This document shows, piece after piece, positions 43,826 to 54,599 of a stretch of DNA of 64,000 nucleotides (positions within the stretch are counted from its first letter, which is position 1; every line of letters starts with the position of its first letter). The notes below the pieces were generated by a model, which saw only the letters and a list, made by a program, of their open reading frames with translations, made no database searches and was not told the origin of the DNA. A program made the translations under genes and the position numbers. The stretch comes from Neoechinorhynchus agilis (taxonomy: Eukaryota > Acanthocephala), in contig CM121342.1 of assembly GCA_051530055.1 (NCBI GenBank), forward strand, positions 6,944,001 through 7,008,000, written 5' to 3'.

Positions 43826-46580
43826 GAGTCAATTAAATCGATTTTTATGTATTAAAAAAAGCTGTGAACTAGCAAATAAAAAGAATTCAGTACAGATACA
43901 GAAACGAATATTAATATGTTTTAATGTGTTAAACTTGACAGCGAATTAATAACATTTCTCGGATCTTAGAAACACCCTAATTTAACACATAAAGCAAATA
44001 TTCGTTTACTTTTCTCCAATTGAGCAACATTTGAGTGTGAACACTCAATAATCTATATTTGATGATGGTGATAAGAAACTCCATGGTCGTGCAACCAATC
44101 AGCTTTCAGCATTTTATCTAACCATCTAGTAGACGTAGGCGTGCTCTATGAGTACACTCACTCATTCGTATTAATCTACAAGCAATCGGTTCAGAAGATG
44201 TTCGACGCACTCTTACTGATCACAGCAACAATATCAATTGCAATTATTCAGAAATTGGACTTTTACATGTTCTTAAGTGTTACAATCAGTGTAAACATTG
44301 AACCAAGATCAACGAATCAACGAAGCCGAAACGTATATTCAAAGAAATTCACCGAGAAACTGCTAATAATTGCTCAAGAAATGTCCTAAAAGAACGATTC
44401 CACAAATAAGGTTTTGATGCATATTTTAACTATTAAAATCGTATTGTTTGAATGTACACCCAAAATCAGTCCGCCATTTCATCTATTTTCCACGGAAATG
44501 CATTTTTCCCAATGATTCAGTCTTCTACTCATTGTTTAAAAATAAATTTCGTACATGTTGCGTTCTAAATAGTGTTTTAAGATAAAAAAAAGGGTTCATC
44601 ATCAGTTCTAAAATACAAGTGGATGTCAGTTCGAAACATCAATTGGAACAATAAAAGTAATCTGCGCTGCGCAGAAGCTGTCCAGAAGCATAAGTGCATC
44701 AAATAAACCAAAATCTACTAATCGAATAAAAAAAAACAATTTTACCAACCATAGAAAGGGAGAGTTTGGGTATTGAGGAGCTTAGAGATCGCTCAAACTC
44801 AGCTTCTACTTCTCTCCCCCATTCTTAATTTAGGATTCATTAGAGTCTCAGATTTTGGATCGACATTTTTAAAAATTGAAATAATTCTATTTTTAAAGCT
44901 GTCGATTGGTTTCGGGTTTTTTTTGCTGTGGATACTCAGACACAAAATTGTGCCTCCGAAATCAGTCGGATCTTAAAATAAAATCATTATAAAACAACCA
45001 ACATGAACAATTCAATGTTCAGCTGCTTATTTTAACGCAATTGGAATCTAGGTGATCCCTTGAATATCTACAGCAAAAACGTCGGATTTAAAAATCATTT
45101 TAATTTCCTCGTTCTTAATAGTCATAAAGTACGTTAAAAATATAAAAGAGTCTTATTTGGGCAGTTCAAATTAATATTAAAATAGATAATAAAAAAACTT
45201 TAAATATTAATATTTCCAATGAATATTTTTTAACCTTGAAGCATAAGTCACTAAGGTAATGCAGATAAGACATTATTTCTAAGACTCGAAGCTTCATATT
45301 TCAATGCGGCATCCCTAAGGAAAAATATTGTGAAAAAGATATATAAAGTCGGTTTTACTGAAGGTATCACGACGAAAAGTGATCTTCTCCCATTACACGA
45401 GTTTCAACCGCTTTTTTCTTATTTTCCTTAAAAAAGAATTTGGGGCTCAAATTTTGTACAATTTATGTTAATTACAACAAAATTGCAAAAAATAAAGTTA
45501 ATAAATCAAAAGCTTCGAGCATTTCTCGCGCACAACTTAGCGATTATTTTGGCTGACTGAATATGTATTGTTCTCTTTAATAGTCTGCCAAAGGTAAAAA
45601 ATACACAATAAACCGTCAATTTGTTGTAATTTTGGAAATATGCGTTTGTCAAAGTTCAAAAAGTAAAAAAAGGCAATTTGTTGTCCGCTTTTATTGGAAG
45701 AAATATTGATTTTGAACAAAATCTAACACGTATTTTAGCTTCTCTTTAAGCTTCTTTAATTCTCTCGCAAATTTTCAGTTGGTTAAAAAGTATTTTAGTA
45801 TAAATTCGTTTCAAAGCTGCCGCCAAAGCTATTAAGGTCATAAAATATTAGTTCAGGCTGGAAGCACTTATCTCTATCACGGGTGAGATCAAAGAATCTT
45901 TGAGCACCTCAAAAGATCCGATTTTTGCCTTAATTGCTTTATTTGCTAACGCCCATAAAAAGGTAAAGTCAATAAAAAAATTATTTCTGTTCCAAAAATA
46001 TAATACAAAGATCGCTGCAGGCATTTCATCAAGAATTGGTGGCTATTGTTCATCTCTAAAACCTTTCCTATTGTTTTTTGAAGTTTTGGAGAAATTACTA
46101 AGCTTCGATTAATATAACCATGGAAAAAGATGAAAATATTTGCATTTTATATATCACAAATTAAATTTTTGAGTTGTAATAAATTAATTTTTTTATTGTA
46201 GGACGAATACAGCTCGTGGACATAAAATCTCTGTTACATCGCTAAAAATTCTCAAATTGAAAAAGCAATTTGTCTAGTAAGCTAAATCGCTACAAAAATG
46301 CAGCAAATTTGGATTTATATGCCGATAACCCAACATAACTGAAAATTAATCTTATGACACAGAACGAATCCAGCATTTTTAAACTAGAAACTCTAATTAT
46401 ACAATTCCGAGTTTTTACTTGGCAATCGTAGGAAAAAATTTACGCAAAAAACAACTCATTAGACTCATTTGGCCACATTTATGAATTAAGGATTGTGGGA
46501 AAAGTTATGAGGAGGGAATATTATTTTATCACTCAGATCAAAAGTTTTCTTATGTATTCTGGCAAGTGTTTTAGAACCTT
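43826..46580. other. Intergenic; one MITE end, no supported gene
   Basis: AT-rich. At 44985-45025 the sequence ATAAAATCATTATAAAACAACCAACATGAACAATTCAATGTTC shows one end of the GGTTGTTTT MITE family. The ORF at 44141-44389 contains a hydrophobic N-terminal stretch after an ATG at 44198 but lacks other support. Nothing else was recognised. Confidence 0.4.
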
Positions 46581-46587
46581 CCCTTAC

Positions 46588-47142
46588 TCAGCTTTTTCCT
46601 TTAAAGGCACACAGCCAACTAATATCTTTGATCAGGGAAACACATAAAATCACCTGAATTCGGAAACGTACGGTTATGAGTTTTGTACATTTTTACGGGT
46701 TTCCTCCTTTCAACGCTATTTCGTCCCCTTTATTTCTAAATCAGAGATGCTTAAAAGAAAAAGATTAAAAGTTCCATTTGATAAGGATGGCGAGTTTAAA
46801 CTCATTCTTTTTTGTCGAAGCATTTCATTACGATGGAAGCATATTTCCTTTTTTTATTTCTAAAAAGCAAGCATCGCCCCAGTATTGAGAAATAATAACG
46901 AAGGTTATGAAGTTTTTTCGTAATGAAAGTTCGTGTGAGTAATCGGCGATCGTGGATGCCAAACCTCTGACCCTGAAACATGGATTCGAGTCTAAAGTCA
47001 ACTGGACGACCTCAAAACGACTGCGGAATGTACAAACTCATTACCGTGTGGTTCAGCGGGGTATTAAGTGATTCAATCATTTCTTTGATCCAAGATATCA
47101 GTTGGCCGTGTGCCTTTAAAGGAAAAAGCCGAGTAAAGAACG
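46588..47142. mobile_element. Element with ~55-bp terminal inverted repeats enclosing a tRNA-like relic
   Basis: The left end contains CTTTTTCCTTTAAAGGCACA (about 46603) and the right end its complement TGTGCCTTTAAAGGAAAAAG (about 47110-47129); matching continues into AACTAATATCTTTGATC / GATCCAAGATATCAGTT. Inside, 46680-47045 holds TGTACATT / AATGTACA and GTTTCCTCC pieces of the SINE family of 2450-2640, with a degenerate tRNA-like stretch. It may be a composite DNA element or a fold of two SINE insertions. Confidence 0.45.
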
Positions 47143-47429
47143 CTCAAAAAACTTAATATAACCGACTTGATAGAAGACATAAGAAAAAATATTTTATTGA
47201 GATATTCCGAAAGAGGAAACATCATCCGATCAATGATTGTTTAAGTATTGAGAAATAATAACGAAAATAATTTCGTACTATATAAATTTCTTTATTGTTT
47301 CTAAATACTGAAACAATTATTGATCGGGCGAAGCTTCTTCTTTCGAAATATTTTAAAATAATCAAAAATACGATCCGCCGATCTGGTTCAAGGAAGCGGA
47401 TAAAATTACAATTAATACCCTCCTGAAGC

Positions 47430-47530
47430 CTACTGAAGGCGACGACATTTCGTTTAATTCAGAACCCTTTGACCCACTTAAACTGGAATCAGGAGATTTA
47501 GTCCACTTGACCACCTCGGCACAACTCCGG
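47430..47530 (-). mobile_element. tRNA-derived SINE fragment (family of 2450-2640)
   Basis: On the minus strand TGCCGAGGTGGTCAAGTGG (A box) is followed about 50 bases later by GGGTTCTGAATT, a decayed B box. The A-box side matches the 2.5-kb copy nearly base for base. Confidence 0.55.
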
Positions 47531-47920
47531 AATGTTTCCAAAACCAGGATGTTTCCTAATTGGTTGATATTTATCTTAACAACGAACAATGGCGACTTGT
47601 CTCAAGTGTGTTCAGAGACAATCTTCAAGGAAGACCAACAGATGAGGTACAGCCGTCGACAGTTACATCATCCAATTATTTTATCCATGGATCTTCGTCG
47701 TCAATCTGTTCGCCGTACAGATTGTCCTAATCCCAGAATATTGTACACAGATACCATTTGGTTGCCATCTAAGACATATTCTAAAGACCATCAATGTCCC
47801 ATAACATGACTTGTTGTCAGTAGCGTTTGTGGGAACATTATCTCGCTCTTACACATACACTTCAACAAGTATTTCTATCTGTACTCCAAAAACGGGGACG
47901 TTTCCATAACAACCACTAAG

Positions 47921-48433
47921 ATGCGATGTGCGATCAAAATAGGACGAATGATGGTCACCTACGAATCCGTGGTTGCCTGCTGTGAACATTTTATAGGCAA
48001 ATTGAACGGGTTCTGGCGTAGGCTGGTTCAATTGTTTGTTATACCACCACAAAATGAAATGGACTATGGGTCTTTGAACGAAGAAATGAATAGTGATAGT
48101 CTCGACGGTAGTCAAGTTGTCTTGATTGAAGATTTAAACGCAACCGGTGCAATCAATGTTAACGGAGACGTTGGGAACTCGTTTCATGTTTTGAACAACG
48201 CCGGATTTGAGCCATCGGAAATGAACATTAGTGAACTATTGACAACAGTAAAACAACAAGAAGAACTCATTAGGTACTTGACTCATACCATTGAAGTTAT
48301 CAAAAATCAACATGCTGAATTAATGGATGAGTATTTCGACAAAGTTGACGCTTACGATCGACTTGTGTTCAGTCTAGAAAATGTCGTTTCAAATTACAAA
48401 AATGTAAAAGATGTCGAAGCAGAAATCGTTTGA
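47921..48433 (+). CDS. Small acidic coiled-coil ORF, function unknown
   Basis: An open frame of 170 codons; the more likely protein starts at the ATG at 48058 (MDYGSLNEEMNSDS), giving 125 residues. The acidic N-terminal half (VVLIEDLNATGAINVNGD) is followed by a heptad-like helical region (ISELLTTVKQQEELIRYLT, then EVIKNQHAELMDEYFDKVDA). Composition and codon use look more gene-like than the surrounding noise. It may be the last exon of a longer gene; a spliced upstream part was not found. No AATAAA is near. No family was recognised. Confidence 0.45.
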   Translation: MRCAIKIGRMMVTYESVVACCEHFIGKLNGFWRRLVQLFVIPPQNEMDYGSLNEEMNSDSLDGSQVVLIEDLNATGAINVNGDVGNSFHVLNNAGFEPSEMNISELLTTVKQQEELIRYLTHTIEVIKNQHAELMDEYFDKVDAYDRLVFSLENVVSNYKNVKDVEAEIV

Positions 48434-48559
48434 GAAATTGGACGAAATTTGTATATTCAAACAAAGTGATCCGAATGCGAGAATTTAAATTATATTGCAC
48501 AAAAAACATCGTTTATGGCTTAATAATTTCATTGACCGGTTATTAATTTTTTCCTTGGG

Positions 48560-48790
48560 CACACAGCCCATCGATCTGGTTGTTTACAGATCCTCAGATA
48601 CCTTCCGAGGGAGGAGGAAAGACTAATTCGTGAGTTTCCTCCTTTCAGCGGTTGGCCCAAATTAAAAAACTAAAAATCGGCAGAATCCGTAGTTGCGCCG
48701 AGGCGGTCTAAGACGAAATACAACCGAAGGCATTAAACTATCGGATTAGTCTTCGGGAGGTATCTGAGGATCCGGAATGATGTACAAAAC
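48560..48790 (+). mobile_element. Inverted-repeat element built from SINE ends
   Basis: CAGATCCTCAGATACCTTCC at about 48585 is matched by an inverted GGTATCTGAGGATCCGGAAT at about 48759, and the outermost bases include ATGTACAAAAC, the inverse of the start of the 2450-2640 SINE. Between them lie GTGAGTTTCCTCCTTTCAGC, also in that SINE, and GCGCCGAGGCGGTCTAAG, an A-box remnant. Confidence 0.5.
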
Positions 48791-49539
48791 TATGTTCAAC
48801 AACATAAAGATCAAACTGCGAGAGAAGCTGTGTTCAGTAATGGGATAGGCGAATTACGCTAATATTTGATTGTTCGGTAAAGAATTAGCAAGATTACATC
48901 AATGATCAAAAACTCAATATCGCGATTTTCAAAATGACCTCTTCGGCTGATATCTGAGCTCGTCGCTTCAAAGCAGAGAGCTGCGGCTAAGAAATAGATT
49001 TAATCAAATGAAATATTGATTGGTTGGTATTCGACTTCGAGTTAAAAAATATACTACCCTTTCGAGGAAAATAAATAAAAAAACCTAAATATTAAGCAGA
49101 CGATCGAATTTCAACTGAATTAAAAATATTTGATGAAATAAATCGCACTTCAATAATCAAGATCAATCCCAAAACATTTTTTTGAGTAATTTTGATATTT
49201 GAAATACCCACACAAAGGTCACAAAAAACCTCCACAGTTTTCACCAAACCGGAATAAGGTTCTTAGCCAAAAAGCACAAAAAAACAAGACGTTGAACAAC
49301 ATTTCTATTTACGCGAAAATAGAAAACAAAAATGCTTTTGTGGGCTTGCGAATTGTTTACGTGATTACCATGAAATGTTCACGGTGGATTGTTGCTGAAC
49401 CCCCATCCCAACGAGATATAAGAAGGTGCGGTAAGCTTACATCCAGAACATTACTCGTGAGCTTGCTCAAGTTCTTCACCATCGACGAATAGAAACTTTA
49501 TATACGGCTAAGGAGAATGCCAACAGCTTCACAAATCAA
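48791..49539. other. Intergenic, no gene seen
   Basis: The ORF 49199-49492 is Lys/Asn-rich and has no recognisable domain; I do not treat it as a gene. Confidence 0.35.
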
Positions 49540-50125
49540 AAAATCATTTGAATCATTATCCAGTAAGTTTGAAATTTGTTAAAAAGTAGTTCTTCATCCG
49601 CACTGCGACCGTATTCGCCAAGACCGTAGAATTCAAAAAATCATTATCCAGTAAGTTTGAAATTTGTTAAAAAGTAGTCGTTCATCCGCATCGCGACCGT
49701 ATTCGCCAAGACCGTAGAATTCAAAAAATCATTATCTAGTAAGTTTGAAATTTGTTAAAAAGTAGTTCTTCATCCGCACCGCGACCGTATTCGCCAAGAC
49801 CGTAGAATTCAAAAAATCATTATCTAATAAGTTTGAATTTTGTTAAAAAGTAGTCGTTCATCCGCATCGCGACCGTATTCGCCAAGACCGTAGAATTCAA
49901 AAAATCATTATCTAATAAGTTTGAAATTTGTTAAAAAGTAGTTCTTCATCCGCACCGCGACCGTATTCGCCAAGACCGTAGAATTCAAAAAATCATTATC
50001 TAATAAGTTTGAAATTTGTTAAAAAGTAGTCGTTCATCCGCATCGCGACCGTATTCGCCAAGACCGTAGAATTCAAAAAATCATTATCTAATAAGTTTGA
50101 AATTTGTTAAAAAGTAGTCATTCGA
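49540..50125. repeat. 88-bp satellite with dimeric higher-order pattern, about 6.5 copies
   Basis: TTTGTTAAAAAGTAG recurs with an exact spacing of 88 (GTT at 49578, 49666, 49754, 49842, 49930, 50018, 50106). Units alternate strictly between a TAGTTCTTCATCCGCAC type and a TAGTCGTTCATCCGCAT type, so the real unit of amplification is a 176-bp dimer. Confidence 0.93.
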
Positions 50126-50849
50126 AAAGAGAGAAATCTACGCTTCTTATGCCTTAACTATCTAATTCACACTCTTTAAAAGTGGCCAATCCAATCGATT
50201 TAATTCTATATTTGAGATCAGATTTGTAGTTTTAAGAACTAGCTTTATGTGAGCATAATCGCCAAGGGTGATTCATTAAAGATTTAAGCTGCAGATCTAA
50301 CAAACTAGTTCCTAATTTCAATTGAATGAACATTTAAAATAATGTAAAAGAAACCGTGAAAACCAACGCTTTCGTTTCTTTATTTTTGTAACTTTAACGA
50401 CATTTTGAAATTTTAAAGTGTACCGTTTGCTTTCGTGTTGGACAGTTTAAAAATGCGTAAGAGAAAGCATAAAAATTAGAGGATAAAAATTAAGATAGAT
50501 TCTTCGAATGGACATAACGCATCTCATGCCAGTCACTTCAATCAAAAGGGTCAAAGCTGCATATTCCTGAGATTAAACGTTTTCTCCTACCCGACAGTAC
50601 AAAATCCCAAAAAGATTATTTCGATTAATAAGCCTAAAGCTGGACGTAATTTGGATAAGGCTTAAAAAACGCATTCGGCTTATGTAGAATTTTGGAAAAA
50701 GAAAAAAACAATCCATCATCGATTGAAAGTACTAAGCTTCTTTTCAAACTAAACAGAGAGACGAATCCTTTATTTGAAGAGACGAAAATCCCCAGTTTGC
50801 GAGCATAAAAACTCGAAACCGAAATTTCGGCGTAAAACTCTGAAAAGGA
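50126..50849. other. Intergenic, no gene seen
   Basis: AT-rich spacer between two satellites with no recognisable feature. Confidence 0.4.
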
Positions 50850-53205
50850 AATTCACCCAAAAAAAAGAGTAGATTTTTTAAGAAACCCTATTTTCCATTT
50901 TTAAAACTGAACGAACGAATCCTTGAGTGTAGGAGAAAAAGGCCCGTTCCCAGCCCACCGTCCTTTCCCGACAGCCACTCGAGTGAGCGCATTCTGTTAC
51001 GTCATCGTTTTGTTTACGCGACGATTAAAGGCTCAAAAACTCTCATTCCTGTGGATTTGGAAACAAAAACCTCTGGAAAGTTCACCTGTTGAAAAAAGAG
51101 TAGATTTTTTAACAAATCCAATTTCCCATTTTTGAAATTGAACGAATCATTGAGTGTAGGAGAAAAAGGCCCGTTCCCAGCCCACCGTCCTCTCCCGACC
51201 GCCACTCGAGTGAGCGCATTCTGTTACGTCATCGTTTTGTTTACGCGACGATTAAAGGCTCAAAAACTCTCATTCCTGTGGATTTGGAAACAAAAACCTC
51301 TAGAAAGTTCACCTGTGGAAAAAAGAGTAGATTTTTTAACAAATCCAATTTCCCATTTTTGAAACTGAACGAATCATTGAGTGAAGGAGAAAAAGGCCCG
51401 TTCCCAGCCCTTCGTCCTCTGCCACTCGAGTGAGCGCATTCTGTTACGTCATCGTTTTGTTTACGCGACGATTAAAGGCTCAAAAACTCTCATTCCTGTG
51501 GATTTGGAAACAAAAACCTCTAGAAAGTTCACCTGTTGAAAAAAGAGTAGATTTTTTTTAACAAATCCAATTTCCCATTTTTGAATCAACAAAACCGTGT
51601 TCCCAGCCCACCGTCCTTTCCCGACCGCCACTCGAGTGAGCGCATTCTGTTACGTCATCGTTTTGTTTACGCGACGATTAAAGGCTCAAAAACTCTCATT
51701 CCTGTGGATTTGGAAACAAAAACCTCTAGAAAGTTCACCTGTTGAAAAAAGAGTAGATTTTTTTTAACAAATCCAATTTCCCATTTTTGAAACTGAACGA
51801 ATCATTGAGTGGGAGAAAAAGGCCCGTTCCCAGCCCTTCGTCCTCTGCCACTCGAGTGAGCGCATTCTCTTACGTCATCGTTTTGTTTACGCGACGATTA
51901 AAGGCTCAAAAACTCTCATTCCTGTGGATTTGGAAACAAAAACCTCTAGAAAGTTCACCTGTTGAAAAAAGAGTAGATTTTTTTAACAAATCCAATTTCC
52001 CATTTTTGAAACTGAACGAATCATTGAGTGAAGGAGAAAAAGGCCCGTTCCCAGCCCTTCGTCCTCTGCCACTCGAGTGAGCGCATTCTGTTACGTCATC
52101 GTTTTGTTTACGCGACGATTAAAGGCTCAAAAACTCTCATTCCTGTGGATTTGGAAACAAAAACCTCTAGAAAGTTCACCTGTTGAAAAAAGAGTAGATT
52201 TTTTTTAACAAATCCAATTTCCCATTTTTGAAATCAACAAAACCGTGTTCCCAGCCCACCGTCCTTTCCCGACCGCCACTCGAGTGAGCGCATTCTGTTA
52301 CGTCATCGTTTTGTTTACGCGACGATTAAAGGCTCAAAAACTCTCATTCCTGTGGATTTGGAAACAAAAACCTCTGGAAAGTTCACCTGTTGAAAAAAGA
52401 GTAGATTTTTTTTAACAAATCCAATTTCCCATTTTTGAAATTGAACGAATCATTGAGTGTAGGAGAAAAAGGCCTGTTCCCAGCCCTTCGTCCTCTGCCA
52501 CTCGAGTGAGCGCATTCTGTTACGTCATCGTTTTGTTTACGCGACGATTAAAGGCTCAAAAACTCTCATTCCTGTGGATTTGGAAACAAAAACCTCTAGA
52601 AAGTTCACCTGTTGAAAAAAGAGTAGATTTTTTTAACAAATCCAATTTCCCATTTTTGAAACTGAACGAATCATTGAGTGAGGAGAAAAAGGCCGTTCCC
52701 AGCCCTTCGTCCTTTCCCGACCGCACTCGAGTGAGCGCATTCTGTTACGTCATCGTTTTGTTTACGCGACGATTAAAGGCTCAAAAACTCTCATTCCTGT
52801 GGTTTGGAAACAAAAACCTCTAGAAAGTTCACCTGTTGAAAAAAGAGTAGATTTTTTAACAAATCCAATTTCCCATTTTTGAAACTGAACGAATCATTGA
52901 GTGTAGGAGAAAAAGGCCCGTTCCCAGCCCTTCGTCCTCTGCCACTCGAGTGAGCGCATTCTGTTACGTCATCGTTTTGTTTACGCGACGATTAAAGGCT
53001 CAAAAACTCTCATTCCTGTGGATTTGGAAACAAAAACCTCTAGAAAGTTCACCTGTGGAAAAAAGAGTAGATTTTTTTTAACAAATCCAATTTCCCATTT
53101 TTGAAATCAACAAAACCGTATTCCCAGCCCTTCGTCCTTTCCCGACCGCCACTCGAGTGTGCGCATTCTGTTACGTCATCGTTTTGTTTACGCGACGCCG
53201 CGTTC
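50850..53205 (+). repeat. Satellite array, ~217-bp unit, 10-11 copies, CRE motif in every unit
   Basis: TTACGTCATCG recurs at about 50997, 51224, 51444, 51650, 51870, 52091, 52299, 52521, 52745, 52964 and 53171. Unit lengths fall in two classes, 206-208 and 219-227. The short class carries ATCAACAAAACCGT (about 51583, 52230, 53103), which gives a three-to-four-unit higher-order pattern. TTACGTCA is one base from the CREB/ATF consensus TGACGTCA. The last unit merges with the TRF2 5' region. Confidence 0.93.
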
Positions 53206-53449
53206 GTCTCTGCGCGCGCGCGCGTGCGTGTGTGTGTGCGCGTTCTACACGCTCGCTCGAAATATAAGCGATTGTATGAGGCGCGTAGAGCGGGCTACAC
53301 CCGCATTGCACACTCCGCCTCCGTAATTGACCACGCGCATTCGAGAGTAGACAGTGAACGTCGCTTGTTCAAGAAGGTGCGCTCTTCTTTTAATGTTCAA
53401 TCTTAAGAATTCTTCACTTCAGGTATCGCCATAACACTCTTTAGGCTCT
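53205..53449 (+). promoter_or_regulatory. Putative TRF2 promoter and 5' UTR
   Basis: After the last satellite unit (CRE-like TTACGTCA at 53171) comes a CG/TG dinucleotide tract (about 53212-53240), an AATATAAGC TATA-like box at about 53262 and then about 180 bases to the ATG. TTCTTCACTTCAG at about 53410-53422 is a good splice acceptor, so the 5' UTR may contain an intron. Confidence 0.4.
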
Positions 53450-54484
53450 ATGAAACCAAACAACTTAAATAATTTCGGATTCAGTGAGCAACGAGTTGAG
53501 ACCGAGTGGCAAATGGCGATGAACCATTTTGGGAATAGTTCACCATCGCAGGTATTGATACCTCGAAACCAACTATACCAACCACGCCGAGGAGATTTGA
53601 ACAGATATACCGGCGAGTTGGTTCCGGTCATTCCGTCTCACGATGAAGCTCCTTTGCCTCTAAAACGGACCAAATACGAGTTTCCGCATCAGTTTCCCGC
53701 TCGATTCCCACGGATGCAGCAAAGCCTCTTTCGACCTATCTCATCCGCAATGATCCCTACTGCACGTTTCAAAAGACCAGCGAATGAATTGGAAGATTAC
53801 AGTACTAATCGATCCTCAAGTCTTAGCTCTCCTTTGGATGAAGCTTTGACTTCACAGGATAGCGGTGATGCCATGGAAAAGTTGACGAGCCGTACTTCTG
53901 TCCGTACTGTGTCCATCGTTGTTTCTAACATCGTCACGACGTTCCGAACCGGGAAACCCATCAATATTCACAATGTGGCTAGAAAATGCTTGAACGTCGA
54001 ACTTCAACGACATAGTTCTCGTGTTCTGATGGCTATTAGGAAACCACTAGGAACTGCTACCATCTACCGAACTGGTCGAGTTGTTTGTAACGGAACCAGC
54101 ACTACAAAAGACGCTTACATTTTATCGCGTAGAGTAGCGCGATGTATTCAAAAGTCTGGTGTTGATTTCAACCGAATGATCGAATACACTGTCGTGAACA
54201 TCTTCTCATCAGTATCCATGCCATTCAGAATCGATTTATATAAGCTTTATAGAGAATGGGAACGAAAAACACTTCCGCAAGTCAATGCGCGAATCGAGTC
54301 TTTGAGCTACGAACCAGAAATTCATTCCGGTACGAATATACGAATCAAGGATCTTAAGGTTACCATGAAGGTGTTTCATAGTGGCCATGTTACCGTTATT
54401 GGTCCAAAGATTAGGAATATCGAAGAAGCTTGCGGTACAATCTATCCTTTGTTCAAACTAGCTGCTTCGCAAACAAGAAGATGA
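53450..54484 (+). CDS. TBPL1: TBP-related factor 2 (TLF/TBPL1)
   Basis: The 344-residue protein has a divergent N-terminal extension (1-149, Ser/Pro/Arg-rich) and a TBP-like saddle core (about 150-336) made of two direct repeats: VSIVVSNIVTTFRTGKPINI...ATIYRTGRVVCNG, and YTVVNIFSSVSMPFRIDL...MKVFHSGHVTVIGP. NIVTTFRT, MPFRIDL and SYEPEIH are close to animal TRF2 (NVVCVFRT, MPFEIRL, SYEPELH) and differ from TBP. As in TRF2, residues equivalent to TBP's TATA-intercalating phenylalanines are partly replaced (IYRTGR where TBP has IFSSGK), consistent with a factor that does not bind TATA but works with TFIIA/TFIIB at TATA-less promoters. About 14 extra residues (YREWERKTLPQVNA) lie between IDL and SYEPE. 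The CDS is one exon. It is flanked on both sides by different satellite arrays. Confidence 0.9.
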   Translation: MKPNNLNNFGFSEQRVETEWQMAMNHFGNSSPSQVLIPRNQLYQPRRGDLNRYTGELVPVIPSHDEAPLPLKRTKYEFPHQFPARFPRMQQSLFRPISSAMIPTARFKRPANELEDYSTNRSSSLSSPLDEALTSQDSGDAMEKLTSRTSVRTVSIVVSNIVTTFRTGKPINIHNVARKCLNVELQRHSSRVLMAIRKPLGTATIYRTGRVVCNGTSTTKDAYILSRRVARCIQKSGVDFNRMIEYTVVNIFSSVSMPFRIDLYKLYREWERKTLPQVNARIESLSYEPEIHSGTNIRIKDLKVTMKVFHSGHVTVIGPKIRNIEEACGTIYPLFKLAASQTRR

Positions 54485-54599
54485 GTGTATGTGGGTTTAG
54501 ATGTGCTGACGCACTCCGCGAGCACACACCGTAGAGACACAAAAACTAGATGGCACTACACCCGTATTTGTGGTGGGGTTCAATTGCGTACTTGCTCGC

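Noticed and set aside
44141-44389. Small ORF with a hydrophobic N terminus
   Set aside because: No cleavage site, no polyA signal close by, no homologue recognised; typical of chance ORFs in AT-rich DNA.
49540-50125. CRISPR-like regular repeats
   Set aside because: The whole 88-bp unit is repeated; there are no unique spacers, and the genome is eukaryotic.
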